64,000 bases of DNA from Apteryx mantelli (Eukaryota > Chordata > Aves > Apterygiformes > Apterygidae). Shown in pieces: positions 43,609-55,600 of this stretch (within the stretch, counting starts at the first letter, position 1; every line of letters begins with the position of its first letter). The notes below the pieces were generated by a model, which worked only from the letters and a program-made list of their open reading frames with translations, searched no databases and was not told the DNA's origin. The position numbers were made by a program, and so were the translations under genes. The stretch is taken from assembly GCF_036417845.1 (NCBI RefSeq), contig NC_089981.1, positions 63,453,268 to 63,517,267 of the forward strand, written 5' to 3'.

Positions 43609-46600
43609 AACATTATGCACTGCATATAGATGTTCATATTTTTATTGATTTCTCCTTCCCACCAACTTCCCAGATCTCATGACAATTACCTTCTTTGGCT
43701 TTTCTTTCAAAATCTCTCACTTCCAGAACTCCTCCTTCTTCATAATCTAAAAAGGAAGAGATGAGAAAACACCATCATAGACCTGAAAGCATTTGAGTTC
43801 TAAATTTAAATTGACCCTGGAATGTAACCAGTAAGGGTGGGATGGGAGGGAGGTCTGTTGGTTACAGAGGACACAGCTGCAAGTATAACTGGAGCTCAGA
43901 GCACAAGTCTCATCTGCTGAGCTCTGAACAAGTTGCGCTGAGGGATACATATCCATTTCCTGAAGGTGTCTTGCACATTTCCTCTTTCTGAATACCTTCC
44001 CTTTTCCCTGCTCCCCATGGATCCAGTCTCCAGGGTTCCTCCATCTACCTTCTGGTAGACGTGCTCACACATAGTAGATTACCCCAAGCCAATTTACCAA
44101 TCAGGTTGGTGTCAACAGCTCGATCATAGTAATAGGAGAAAGCATAGAAGGAGCTTCCCCGAATCTCATCTGGTTGGTGAAGTTTCCCTTTGATGACCTT
44201 GAGTACTTCCAAGTAGCAAGGCTTGAATCCTGTCTCTCCTATCAGGACAAACACAGACAGGGGTAAATCAAACAGGGTAGGCCAGAGAAGAATATCAGGA
44301 TGTGGAAGAATAGGATTAAAAACGAAGAAGCAGAAATTAAAAAAATATATATATATATATCAAAAGAGGTGAAAAGAGCTTAGGTATCCTTTCTGTAGTC
44401 CAGCATGGGACTTGGATGCAGCAAGGACCCTGTATCACCATTATCAAGTGGTACTAATTAGAGCAGATCATAGTAACATCTGAAAGGTGCAGTAAGCAGA
44501 CTAGTGCAGGTGCGAAAAAAGCTGCCTCCATATAAGGCAAGGCTCTCAGTGTTATATTTTGTGGTCAGCAGAACTTCATTTACATTTACTATCATCTACT
44601 AGATAAAACTTCACTTTCCCTCCCCATCATATTGTAATTTTATGACTCCACTCCACACATGTAACCTGCAGCTCAGCTCTCATGCTCCCCATTGTAAAGC
44701 AAAGCAATGTCAGTAACCAAAGGGGGTCTGTTCTAGTCACTGATGGTAGCAACTTCATCTTCTGTATCCAGCATTAGGGACAGTAAGAAGTTAAGAAACA
44801 GTTCCTCAAGTGAGATACACTTTGACCTACCAGTTACTGTACCCTAACACAGTCAGGGTTTTTGCACTTAGCTCAAAGCCTCAGAAAGCACTATGCTATT
44901 TGCACAACTAACTCTAACACTTCCTATAAAGAAAGCATTTGTAATAAGAGATCACAGCCTGTGCAAGCCAGCTATTCTTATCATTCCAGATTTTGTTTTG
45001 GCTCTGTCAAAAGAATTCCACAAAGTCCATATCTATGATTGGACAGGTATCCTTCATAATCCAAAGCAATTGTGGGGTGTTTGCAAAGACTCTGGAGATG
45101 AGACTTATCCTAAAAGACGCAATGAGCCTCCTTAGTTTACCTTGTTTGTTGCCACCATACTGGTATTTCACTCCCCCAAAGTGCCACTCTGCCTCCAGCT
45201 GCTTTGGCAAACAAGAACTGCGGAACATTTGTCCACCTACAGCTGGAATGAAACCAGAGGGGAGAAAGAATCAAATTTAACATAATTGTTGATCAGTATG
45301 CAGAACTAGGATAGAACAGCCTGAAAGCCTTCACTCAGGTCTTTAAGCAAAAGTTAAGGAAATCTGAACTGATGGATACTGAATTATAGATTAAGAAGCA
45401 GTCTCAGCCTGGAAAAGTTGTGCCCACTCTGTCCTGCAAGCTGCAGAGCAGCCAGACTTGTCATTTGTTAATGAGAGATAAATGGTAGAAGGATATCTGG
45501 CTAATTGCTATTCCACATTGAAGACAAGAAACAAGAGAGGTAATAAATTAAACACACAAATACACAAACCCTAACAAACAGCAGGTGACCGAGAGCAACA
45601 AAGACCAAAACTCCTATAACATCGATCAATGGCCACTACAGGAACCATTGAGTGTAACCTTTCTGATTCAACCAAAAATTTTGTAACAAAATAAGAAGAA
45701 AACAGAATTATGAGGGCCAGCACAGGCCTCACAGGAAAAAAGCAAACCTATTAGGGGAATGTTTGAGGAGGATTGTGCGAGTGCGCAAAATTTACTACAG
45801 GATGTTTAGGGGAAGGATCAAAGGCAGGGAAAGGGAGGGATCGAAGCAGATCAGGGAGGAGCAAGTGTAGCAAAATGGAGAGGAGGGGGAAATAAAAGGG
45901 GCCAATTGCATATAAGCAGGCTGCTGGTTAGTAATTCTTGTTTGGCTGAGGCCTGCGCCTTATCACTGCAGTCTGTCCTATCTTCTTGTAAAAATTCTAC
46001 TCCCAACTAGTTTTAGTGTGACTGTCAATTTGTTCCAGTAGTGGACATAAGTCAGACTAGCTGGCAAGTAAGAAGTCAGAATCTGGACAGATCCTAGGTC
46101 CTGGCCAGAGACTGGACAAGTCACTCATGGTCTGGGCATGGATACTGGAAAGACTTAAGTTCTGGATCAGAAACTGGAAAGATCTGTGAATGCCAGTATG
46201 CATGTCAGTTGAGTGAGTGAGTGATAAACTAGTGAACTTCAAGCCAGACTAGTCAGCAAGTACAATAGGAGGTCTGAGGGGGCCCACGAGGCCAGGCAGA
46301 TACCAGAGAGACCTGTAAAGGGGGTTTTCCACTAAGCAGCAGTCCTTAGGAACAGGATCTATTCATGCTATCTGTGTTTATGTGGATGCCTGTAAAGCTG
46401 TGCGAGTCCTTGTGGCTGGCTGTGTTTCTGTGTTCATGCATGTGCATCTCTGAATTTGTGCTCAGTCTCGCTGCTGACTAGACCTGGAAATAGGGAAAAG
46501 GAGTAGCCTTGCACGAGGCCACCAGGAGGGGAGGAATCCCTTAGGTCCTATAGTCCACTGGATTCTGCTATCCTTAACAAGTGGTAGCCTCAGTTTCTGG

Positions 46601-49600
46601 ACAGGTCTATACTAGGGAAAACAGAAAAGCATGAGTCACAGAAGTGAAGTGATGAGAAATGGGCTGCTGCATAGATTAAGTCTATTCATCTCTTCAAAAA
46701 TCTTCAGTGTTTTATGATCTTAACATACCTTCCATATCCAAAGCTCCAAGTGTTGCTAGTCTGGCAGCTTTTAGTCCAAAACCCAAATAACTGCAAACAA
46801 CAAAATAAAACATGACGGTTTGAGTTCTTGCATATTTAATATGCTTTACCCATAGCCTTTTCTTAAATCTTGGAACACTCAAACCAGATTCCCTTTCTCT
46901 GCTTCCTACCAATCTCCCCTTTCTATTTTATAGAGTATCCTTTGCCAGAATAATTCTAAGTACCAAAAGAATGACACAAACCCAAGAGTTACATAGAGCT
47001 GTTAAATGGGTAAATCTGAAACTACAGAAAGTGGTTAGAGGTGGTGTGATATTTCTACAAGAAATGTATTGAAAAGTAAAAATGTACAAGTAGTTTTAAA
47101 TACAAGGGAGGAAGAAAGGTATGTGAGGAGTACATGGAGAATGGGATGCCCATTTCTACATCACACAAATGATACTGCATGGTCTTAAGGCAAAACTAAC
47201 AACTGCAGAACCTCCTACTAAATGTGGGGGGGGTGAACTCTCATCAGAAATCCACCTCTGACTCAACAGAATACCACTATACTCACTATGAGCTAGGACT
47301 GTTAACAACATTTATAAGAATGCCATTACATAACTGCTGGCTTTGGCAACACAGCTAGATTAAAAACCTTTTGGCATTTCATTTCCACGTCTGTGTTCTG
47401 ATTACCTATCCCTTTAGCTGTGTCATCTCAGTCACTTGTTAGCTTAATTAAATAAGCAAAATTGTATTCATCTGTATCAAATATCCCCCCAAATGGTTCA
47501 AGAATCCATTGTGCTCCACAGTCTGTAATAGCTGTGGATTTCTTTCTTTGGTTTTTATCAGTCTAGATTTTACTTTTTACCCAGTTGCTGATGAGATGGG
47601 TCATTTGGAACTAAGAACTAGGGAGGAAAAAAGTCTCAAGTCCTCTTTCCAAATCTCTGACTACGTTTAGTTCTGACTGCTGGGCATGATATCCACCTTT
47701 CTGCTTGGTCTGGAAAATATGGACTGAATCCAGTAACAAAAATACCTCTCCTTAAAGGTAGTGAATTATAAAGCTTCCTCTTCATTTGACCAACAGAGTA
47801 GTATTCCCTCTCAGTGACATTAACTGTGATCCTGGAACCTTTCCAGTCAACTAATGTCATATTCCAGTTCAACTGTTTCAAGCAGATAAGAAATCTAGTC
47901 AAAAAGTCATGGTCCCAACAGCTGGTAACAGGATGACACAGCACATTTGTGGTTATCTCGCAGGATGCAGAAAGACTGATTTTCCCAGGGGAAACTGTAG
48001 CCTTTTTGCTCCTCACCTGTGGGTATAGAGCTTGTAGGTGCTATTAAACATTTCAAATGAGGTAAGAAAATCCCCAGGGGTTTGCTTCAAGGTTTCCTAA
48101 AAATTAAGTAAAAGAAGAAATCTTTTAGTTTCTGTTATGAAAAAAAATGCCATTTTGATGTAATATCATAGACATACCCATAGGGTTTACTGCACACTCA
48201 TCTGACCTGCTTTGAACAAAAAGAACAGTTTTCCAGTGCTGCCCATCACTACTTTAGTATTTGCAAAGCATTTACCAGATTTTATTTATATGCATCTTTG
48301 TGTTACTTCATTATATAACAAGGAAGTGAAACATAGATCAGGATGAAAACATCTGAAAAATTCAGGATACCTGAATTTTTCAGAGTACTTATGTGCTACT
48401 CCATGTTTTCACAGAGTCCCCACAAAAGTCAGCTGTACTATGAGCACAATGAACTTTTGCACGTCAGACTAAAGGTCTCAACTCAGGAACTCAGAAGAAT
48501 CAGAAATGCAAAGTAAAGTATAAGCCAGATTCTTCCCAAGTTAAGTGACTTGCCTGATACTCAAAGAAACACTGTGACCATTCATTCCTGATCTTAGGGC
48601 TGCTTTACCTCCTGATTTAAGTGCATTCTCTAAACTACCCTCTTATTTCACCACTTCCAGCTTTCTTCCTTTCACAGCCTTCCCTATGTGTCCATCTCTG
48701 CCACACTGGTAGTCAGACCTGTCTTCTTGCCAGACTAACACTCATATTCTTATAAATCTTAACCAGTCTGGGGTTCATTGAGTGTTCCTTTTTGTTCCCA
48801 GTCCCATAGGTCTCAATCCCAGTTTCCATCTTTCCTCTGCTAGTGACCTCACTGTACTATCCCTTCCTGGCCCTGTGCTTTCACAGCAAACACTCTCCTC
48901 TGCTACGCTTCCTGGGCAAAACAGCAGAACTCAGAGACAACTGAAGCTGCAGCCTCCCTGCAGCCTACCATACAAGTAACCAGATGCAGCAAAACACAGA
49001 TCTGGAATCACACAGTCCTAGACAAAAGCCTGCTCAAAACAGAAAGAGATTTGGCAGTATTTAGCTCAAGTCTCTCCTGAACAAATAATAACTGAAATTC
49101 GTTTTGGGCTTTGGGTAGATTTTCATAGGAATGGTAGTCACACCCTTGACCACTCCACCCAGCCCCTGCCAAATTTCAAGTCTTGTTCCTAACTTTTAGA
49201 TCACAAAAGCTTTCGAAAAGGAAAGGTCCTGAGAATTTTTTTATTGTTTAGACAAATACAATTGGCTTTATTTTCATGCCTTTATTTTCATTACTTTCAT
49301 GAAAACGTGTGTGGGAGGGGAGTGGGGTGGGAAATGAGACTAAGGCAGACACCAGACAATTTCATAATGATTATGGCTTGGTTTTAATTTCTTAAAACTT
49401 TGCTAATATCACCATAAAAAGCATAAGACTATCTTAAAGCCAGTTCTATGCAGTTATCATTACACATCCCCTGTTTGCTTGTAATCTGTATTTCATTAAT
49501 GTATCATCTCTTATAGTATTTTGTTCAAAATGAGTACAAGAGCTAAAATGTAACTGCCTCAAAATACAGGAAGAAAAAAAATCTTTTGCAAGTCAAAGGA

Positions 49601-52600
49601 GAAAATCCTCACCAATTCTGAGATATTGGCTTTTGCCTTTTTACCCTTCAAAAATATACTGAGCTATGTATGCACTTTCCTGTGTGAACTTGTCAGTATG
49701 GGCTAGAAGCAGGCACAGTGTACAAGCAGGCAATTGTGGACCTTTTCTCCACTCTGCTCTACTAATTTGCATCACTGGTCCTTGTCAGCAGCAAACCCTC
49801 AAGTCCAGTTACTGCAAAGCTCCAGGAGAAATTTGAATCCTGAGCTGCAGTGCTGACTACTTCACAGCTCTATTTATTCTCTAAAACCCTGACATGCAAC
49901 ACCCCTTCCTGCTGGTCCAGCGCCCACTTCAGCAGGTGTTATCAACACAAAACAGAGGGCAGGCCCAGAGTACTTGAGCTTTGCTGAACAGGATAAGCTT
50001 GCATGTCATGTTTCAACATGACCTACCACTGCAAGATCAAATATTCTGATGTGAAAAACATGTGCTTTGTGGTCCCCAAACACTATCCAAGAAATTTCAA
50101 TTCCTGTAAACAAAACTTGTTAGACAAAGGAGACCTTCAGAAAAGGCAAGAGGGACACAACTTCATAGTTCACATCAAGGTATAGAATAATACAGTGCCC
50201 TTGATACAGTGCGCCCTTGCACTGTTCAATATCCATGTAATTTTCCTATGCAAACTTCAGGCTTGTGTCCAGGCTCAACCTAATCCTAAAGGGTTACAGA
50301 ACTTCTGACAAATCCAGCAGAGATAAACTGAGGGGCAGAGAGGGGATTTATCATAGGACATGAAAAGAAATTGCGAGACTAAGAAAACAAAAGAGCTTGC
50401 ATGTGCTATTATAAGAGACATTTGCTCCATGAGACAAAAAAACCTCCCCACCAATATTTAGTGAAGATCTGATACCAGACTTGGGGGAGGAGGGGGGGAA
50501 GAGAAGGATAACCCAGATCAGACCCTACATTTCTTGTAATATGCAAGTGGAAGTGTAATATGCAATATGGAAGTGTTCTACATTTATTGCATACTAAATG
50601 CATATCCATATTAATGGGGCTTTCCCAGTCTGGGTCTAAAATCCATTTGCTTTTTTTTTTTCTTCCTCCTTAGTCAGGCTCCTTTGTTTGCAAGCGCCTA
50701 TCAGTCAACTACTAATGTCAAAGGGAACAGAAGTACTGGCCATCCCAGATGTTCTGCCTGGGCCAGTGCTGACAAAATGAGAGCACAGAACACACAGGTG
50801 CCCAGGCCTCTCTCTCTATGGGCCTGGCAGTCCCAGCCCACTCACTTGCATCTACTCCTCACCTCAAACCGTGGCAGGAATGTGATTTGGGTTGAGGCTC
50901 CTCCCAAGTCCAGAGTCCCAACAGTGTGCTGGTTCTGGCCAGACAGCTGCCCTGCAAACCACATCATGCTCAGAATAGCCTCAAGTGATCAAACACTAAA
51001 ATGTGGATACAGCATGCATATCCTGGCAACCAACAAGTTATCACATTAGAGCAATACAGGAGGGCTGACCTGGCCTTTAAAGCCAAAAAATCCCCAAACA
51101 AACAGAAAAAAGAACAAAAAGAACAAAAAAAACACAAAACAAAAAAAACCAAACCCACATAAAACAGAGAAGAGGGTGGCAAAGATAAGGTATTAAAAAA
51201 AAAGATTCACAGGACCTGCTTCTTTGATTCCAACTTCACCTCCACAGAGACAAAGGCAGATAAATCTCTAGGTATCCAGCAAAAGCTGGAAGTAAAAGAC
51301 AAAGTATTTCCTGTAGAAGACTCTCATGGAGGGCACATAAAATCTGTAACCACCATGCTGCTGGTCAAGAGCAGTAGGAGAGGAGGGGTAGTAAGAAAGA
51401 GCAGAATCAGCTATTAGCATTTTCTCTTCAGCCAGAGCAGCTTTCTTGCTTGCTCCTGTATCTTCCAGAGTACTGACTTTCTTTTCTCTTTGCTGGATTG
51501 CATTCTTGAAGCTTACTTGGGGCCAGCAGGTCTAAAGAACCAGCACATTCCCTGTTTTACAGTTTTTGTTGCGCAGTTCACACTGGGATGAAGAACATTT
51601 TAGAATCCTGCCTCCCACCTTCTAACAGATTAGCAGTACCATTTGCCCAAAGAGCTGGAGAAACCAGTTGCGCCAGAGCAGCTGTGCCTCCCAGTCTTGA
51701 AGCTTCTGGATCAAGACTCCTGCTTCTTACTACAGATGTGGCTCAGCCTCTAAGACATGGTCTGCCCAAGAGAATCTACTGTATCAGCCTTATTGCCAGA
51801 GTGGGGAGGAAAGGGAAGACACAGCAACCAAAGCAAAGGAACCTAGGGCAACCACTTCTGAAGAAGAGACTCAGTTCATACTTAGAGAGAAGTTATACAG
51901 AATTAACTACCTGTCAAAAAGTTCACAGTGATCCAGGCTAAAATTCCTGCAAAGAGTGAAAAAGGAGAAAAAAAAAAAGTCACCACCAAATACTCCCATA
52001 ACCTTCTGTTCACTCTTACCTCCCCTCCACGCATTATTTATTTACCTGTAAACCATAACTAAGGCAATGTAACTGCACAAATGCTTCAGAGATTAATTCA
52101 AGCTTATAATTAAGTGATATGATGCATTACTGACTTGTTAAAAGCTCATAAGCTGGTACAGGTAGGTTTGCAGTACCTATGCAACTGTAGCATGCACAAA
52201 AATCAGTTCTAAAATCCAAACAATATACAAAGAAGTAATTAGCTTACACAATGTACAATTCTCCTTTGGCATTTGTTGATTTTTTTCATCATTTCTATTC
52301 CTAATATGAAAAATGCATCCATGCTGCTCTGTATTTTAACGTTGTAGTTTGTGTAATTACTCTAAGAACATAGTGGCAGCCAGTAAAACTCGAACAGCTC
52401 CTCTTTGACTCCAGTGGTTTGCTTTATGCTGGCATGATTAGCACCCAAACATAGGTGAACATGCAGCAGTAGAAGAGGTGGTATTTTTAAATAAATCTTG
52501 GCAGGTTACACTGTGCTCTGTTACGCCTCACTGGTCCTGCTACCTGTCAATACAACACTCCTCCCTACTTTACAATTCACCTGTTCATGCTAATGACATA

Positions 52601-55600
52601 CTATGCATTGCACCACGATCCATCAAATACTGGTAGACTTCATGTTTCTCTTCCTTTTTTCTTGGCTCATAGGGACAGATTTGGCTTCTCCATCTTGCTT
52701 TACTCCATGTAGTAGTAGTTTAAGCTTCCTGATAATTCCTTCTTCTCTCCCTGAGCACCCTCTAAATTGGCAATATATCTACCATAATGAATTGTTCAGA
52801 AAGGAATGTAACATCACAGATGGCTCTTACCAGAGCCATATGGAAGGATTATTACCTGCCTATTCTCTAAGGTAAGATTTCTGGATATGCAGTCAAAAAT
52901 GTTACATTAGTCTGTTCTGCACTGCAAAATCATTTATAAATCATCATTCATTCCCATCCTACAATATATTTCACTTTTGCTTGTATTTCAGGTTACTTCC
53001 TTTGCTACTTTACTAGCTGCATTTCTCCAAGCTGACTTTAAGTTACCTGCCTAGCTTTCTAATTTTTTTAATACTTGCCAATTATCCTTCTTTCTTCTCT
53101 AACATTCACAGTGCCTCCAAGCTTACCTGAAAATTGATGAGCTAATCATAACAGATTACTTGTTAAACTATTTTTAATGCTGATCTTTGCAGAATTTATT
53201 AGGCACTTCCCATAAGCTTTACAGCTTGCTACACATCATCGTGTAGCCTTTCAGAGGTGGACTATTACACCATCTTTATTCCCACCAGTGCCCTCAAACA
53301 GGCTTCAGCTGGTTAGCCTGCATTAGACTGCATTAGCCTGCATACTTATTTCTGAGATTGGCCAAGGAACAAGGTTCCTTTCTGGTACGATGCTCTATAT
53401 TTTGGATGATAATGTATCATTTAACTAACTCAAATCTCTTTTTGTATCTGTATTTGTAGCCTAACAAATGTGCAGGTAATCAAAATCTCCCTTTCACTTT
53501 TTCCTCCTTCTAAAACCTACCTTCATAAGACCCATCCAAGATGCTCACACTGTCCTCTGGAACAAGAAATGGTGATTCCTCAAAGACTTCTCTCACCTGA
53601 AGAAAGAAAAATGATTAGATTCTTTAGTCTTAGAGTCTTGTTCTGCTCTGATGGTGGCAGAGAAAATTTTCCTTTTCACAGCAGTAGAAAAGGACACAAG
53701 AATGTGTGGCAGACAAAACTCTTCCTCTTCCAGGCACCAGGAAAGAAAGAAACAAGTATCCTAGGTCACTGCCACCACGAAACAAGCAGAGCAACACTAT
53801 TGTATTTGAAAGATCTTAACATTACCTCTAAAAGCAGAGCCTGAGCTTTCTCCTCTGACAGTAAGCGCAGTCCAGCTGTAGCTTTTAACACCACTGGAGT
53901 CTTTTTCCAGAGATGAGGTGGCACAGCATCTATGGCCATGTCCAGCAATCTTTTGACAGTTTCAGCACCCTAAAAAGAAAGGAAAGTTGTTTTTCTTCAT
54001 GGTTTCCTCCTACAGGAGGAAATCAGAAAATGAACCTCCCCATTCACCTCTAACACTAGTGAAAACTGTATTCCATAGCAGAAGATATCTCACCTGCAGA
54101 AAGCATAAAAACCTGTCAGCTATCAGCACTAGGCATCTCAGAAAAACCTTAGAGGGGCTATCTGCATTGGAAGGACAGATGTTTTTAGAGATATATCTTA
54201 GGAGAGAGAAATTTCACTGCTCATGAAAAGTATTTTTGGAAAGAATGGAGGGAGGAGAAGGAACTGAGTATCTGACAAACCTAGACATTTTGCAATACAA
54301 CGAAACTAAACAGTGCAATTACTGACTGAAGCTGCACAAGAAGGAAGTCAGGAGGAATGTCTGTAGATATCACTAAGCGCAATATAAGAATTTCAAATCT
54401 GTCCATAGCAATTAGTGTAATTAAAATGCCAGCTGTGGAGCAGCGCCACCTGAGGTACAGGCATCACTGCTTGGCTCTCAATTTACACTGCTCTAACAAT
54501 TGCAGTTTGGCATTAGCAATAAACATTCTCCTGTGAAGTTTCTAGCATTTTTTTTTTGAGGGGGGGGGCAGATTCTTCTCTCCTCCAACCCAATAAACAA
54601 GACAATTTAGTGAAATCATGCAAGATCACATCAAAATTGGAAAAAAACCAAAATCATCTTCCCTGAAGTTTCACACTCAAATTCTTGTAGCAAGACAAGC
54701 ACTGAGTGCAGCAGAGCAAACTGAAAAACCTGAAGCTTCCCCTACGCTGCCCCTAGCTCTAAGGCCACTAAAGCACACAAAGGACAGAATCTACTGTATC
54801 ATTTCTCTGGCACCTCTAGCTTGTGCAAGAGCTTACTGTCAGCACAGGGGACCTGGAAAATGGTAGCTTATGTCAGGACTAGCCCCATATATCACGACAG
54901 AATTATTGTAGCTTTGTCTGCCCTGTTACTCATCTCCTCTGACTCCTGACTAAATGGAGTAATGTTGAACAAGCGCATTGCACATGCATTCACAACCATC
55001 CCCATTCAAAAAGAAGATTGCACTTAACTTCATTACTTAATTTCTTATTACAATTTTAAATTACACATTAATATCTAATTGTGGAAAATGGAACTGTCGA
55101 ACTGTGCTTTGAAAAATTCCACATATAAGCAAAAACAAAAGCCCTGAGGCACTGGAAAATTGAGTAATTATCTGTACCTAAATCATTATTCAGCTAAAAT
55201 TGTAATAAAATATTTGAACTGAGCATGACTGAAGTGAGTCCTAGATCTCCCTGAGCTCTGGCTTCCAAGCTGTGGTTCCAAAAATCATGGTAAAGAATCA
55301 AAAGAAAAAGTCAAGTTATTAGAAGTCTGATGATAGAGGCAGAGAATGGACTTTCAGAAATATTAAGGACTGAATTTACCACTTCAGTGCATTTTAATGA
55401 TTCTTTCCCTTCTCTCTAATTTGTTAACCAAAATTAACTTACAGTGACTACACACAAAAAATTTAACATTTTAAAAAGTCAGAGAAAAGAACCCTCTTTG
55501 TCAGTGTCACATAATTCAAAAAGAAAAAAAAATCCAGTTTTTGTTATCCTTATTTCTAAATGAAAATGAAGCAAAACAAAACACGCACATTTTGAACTAT

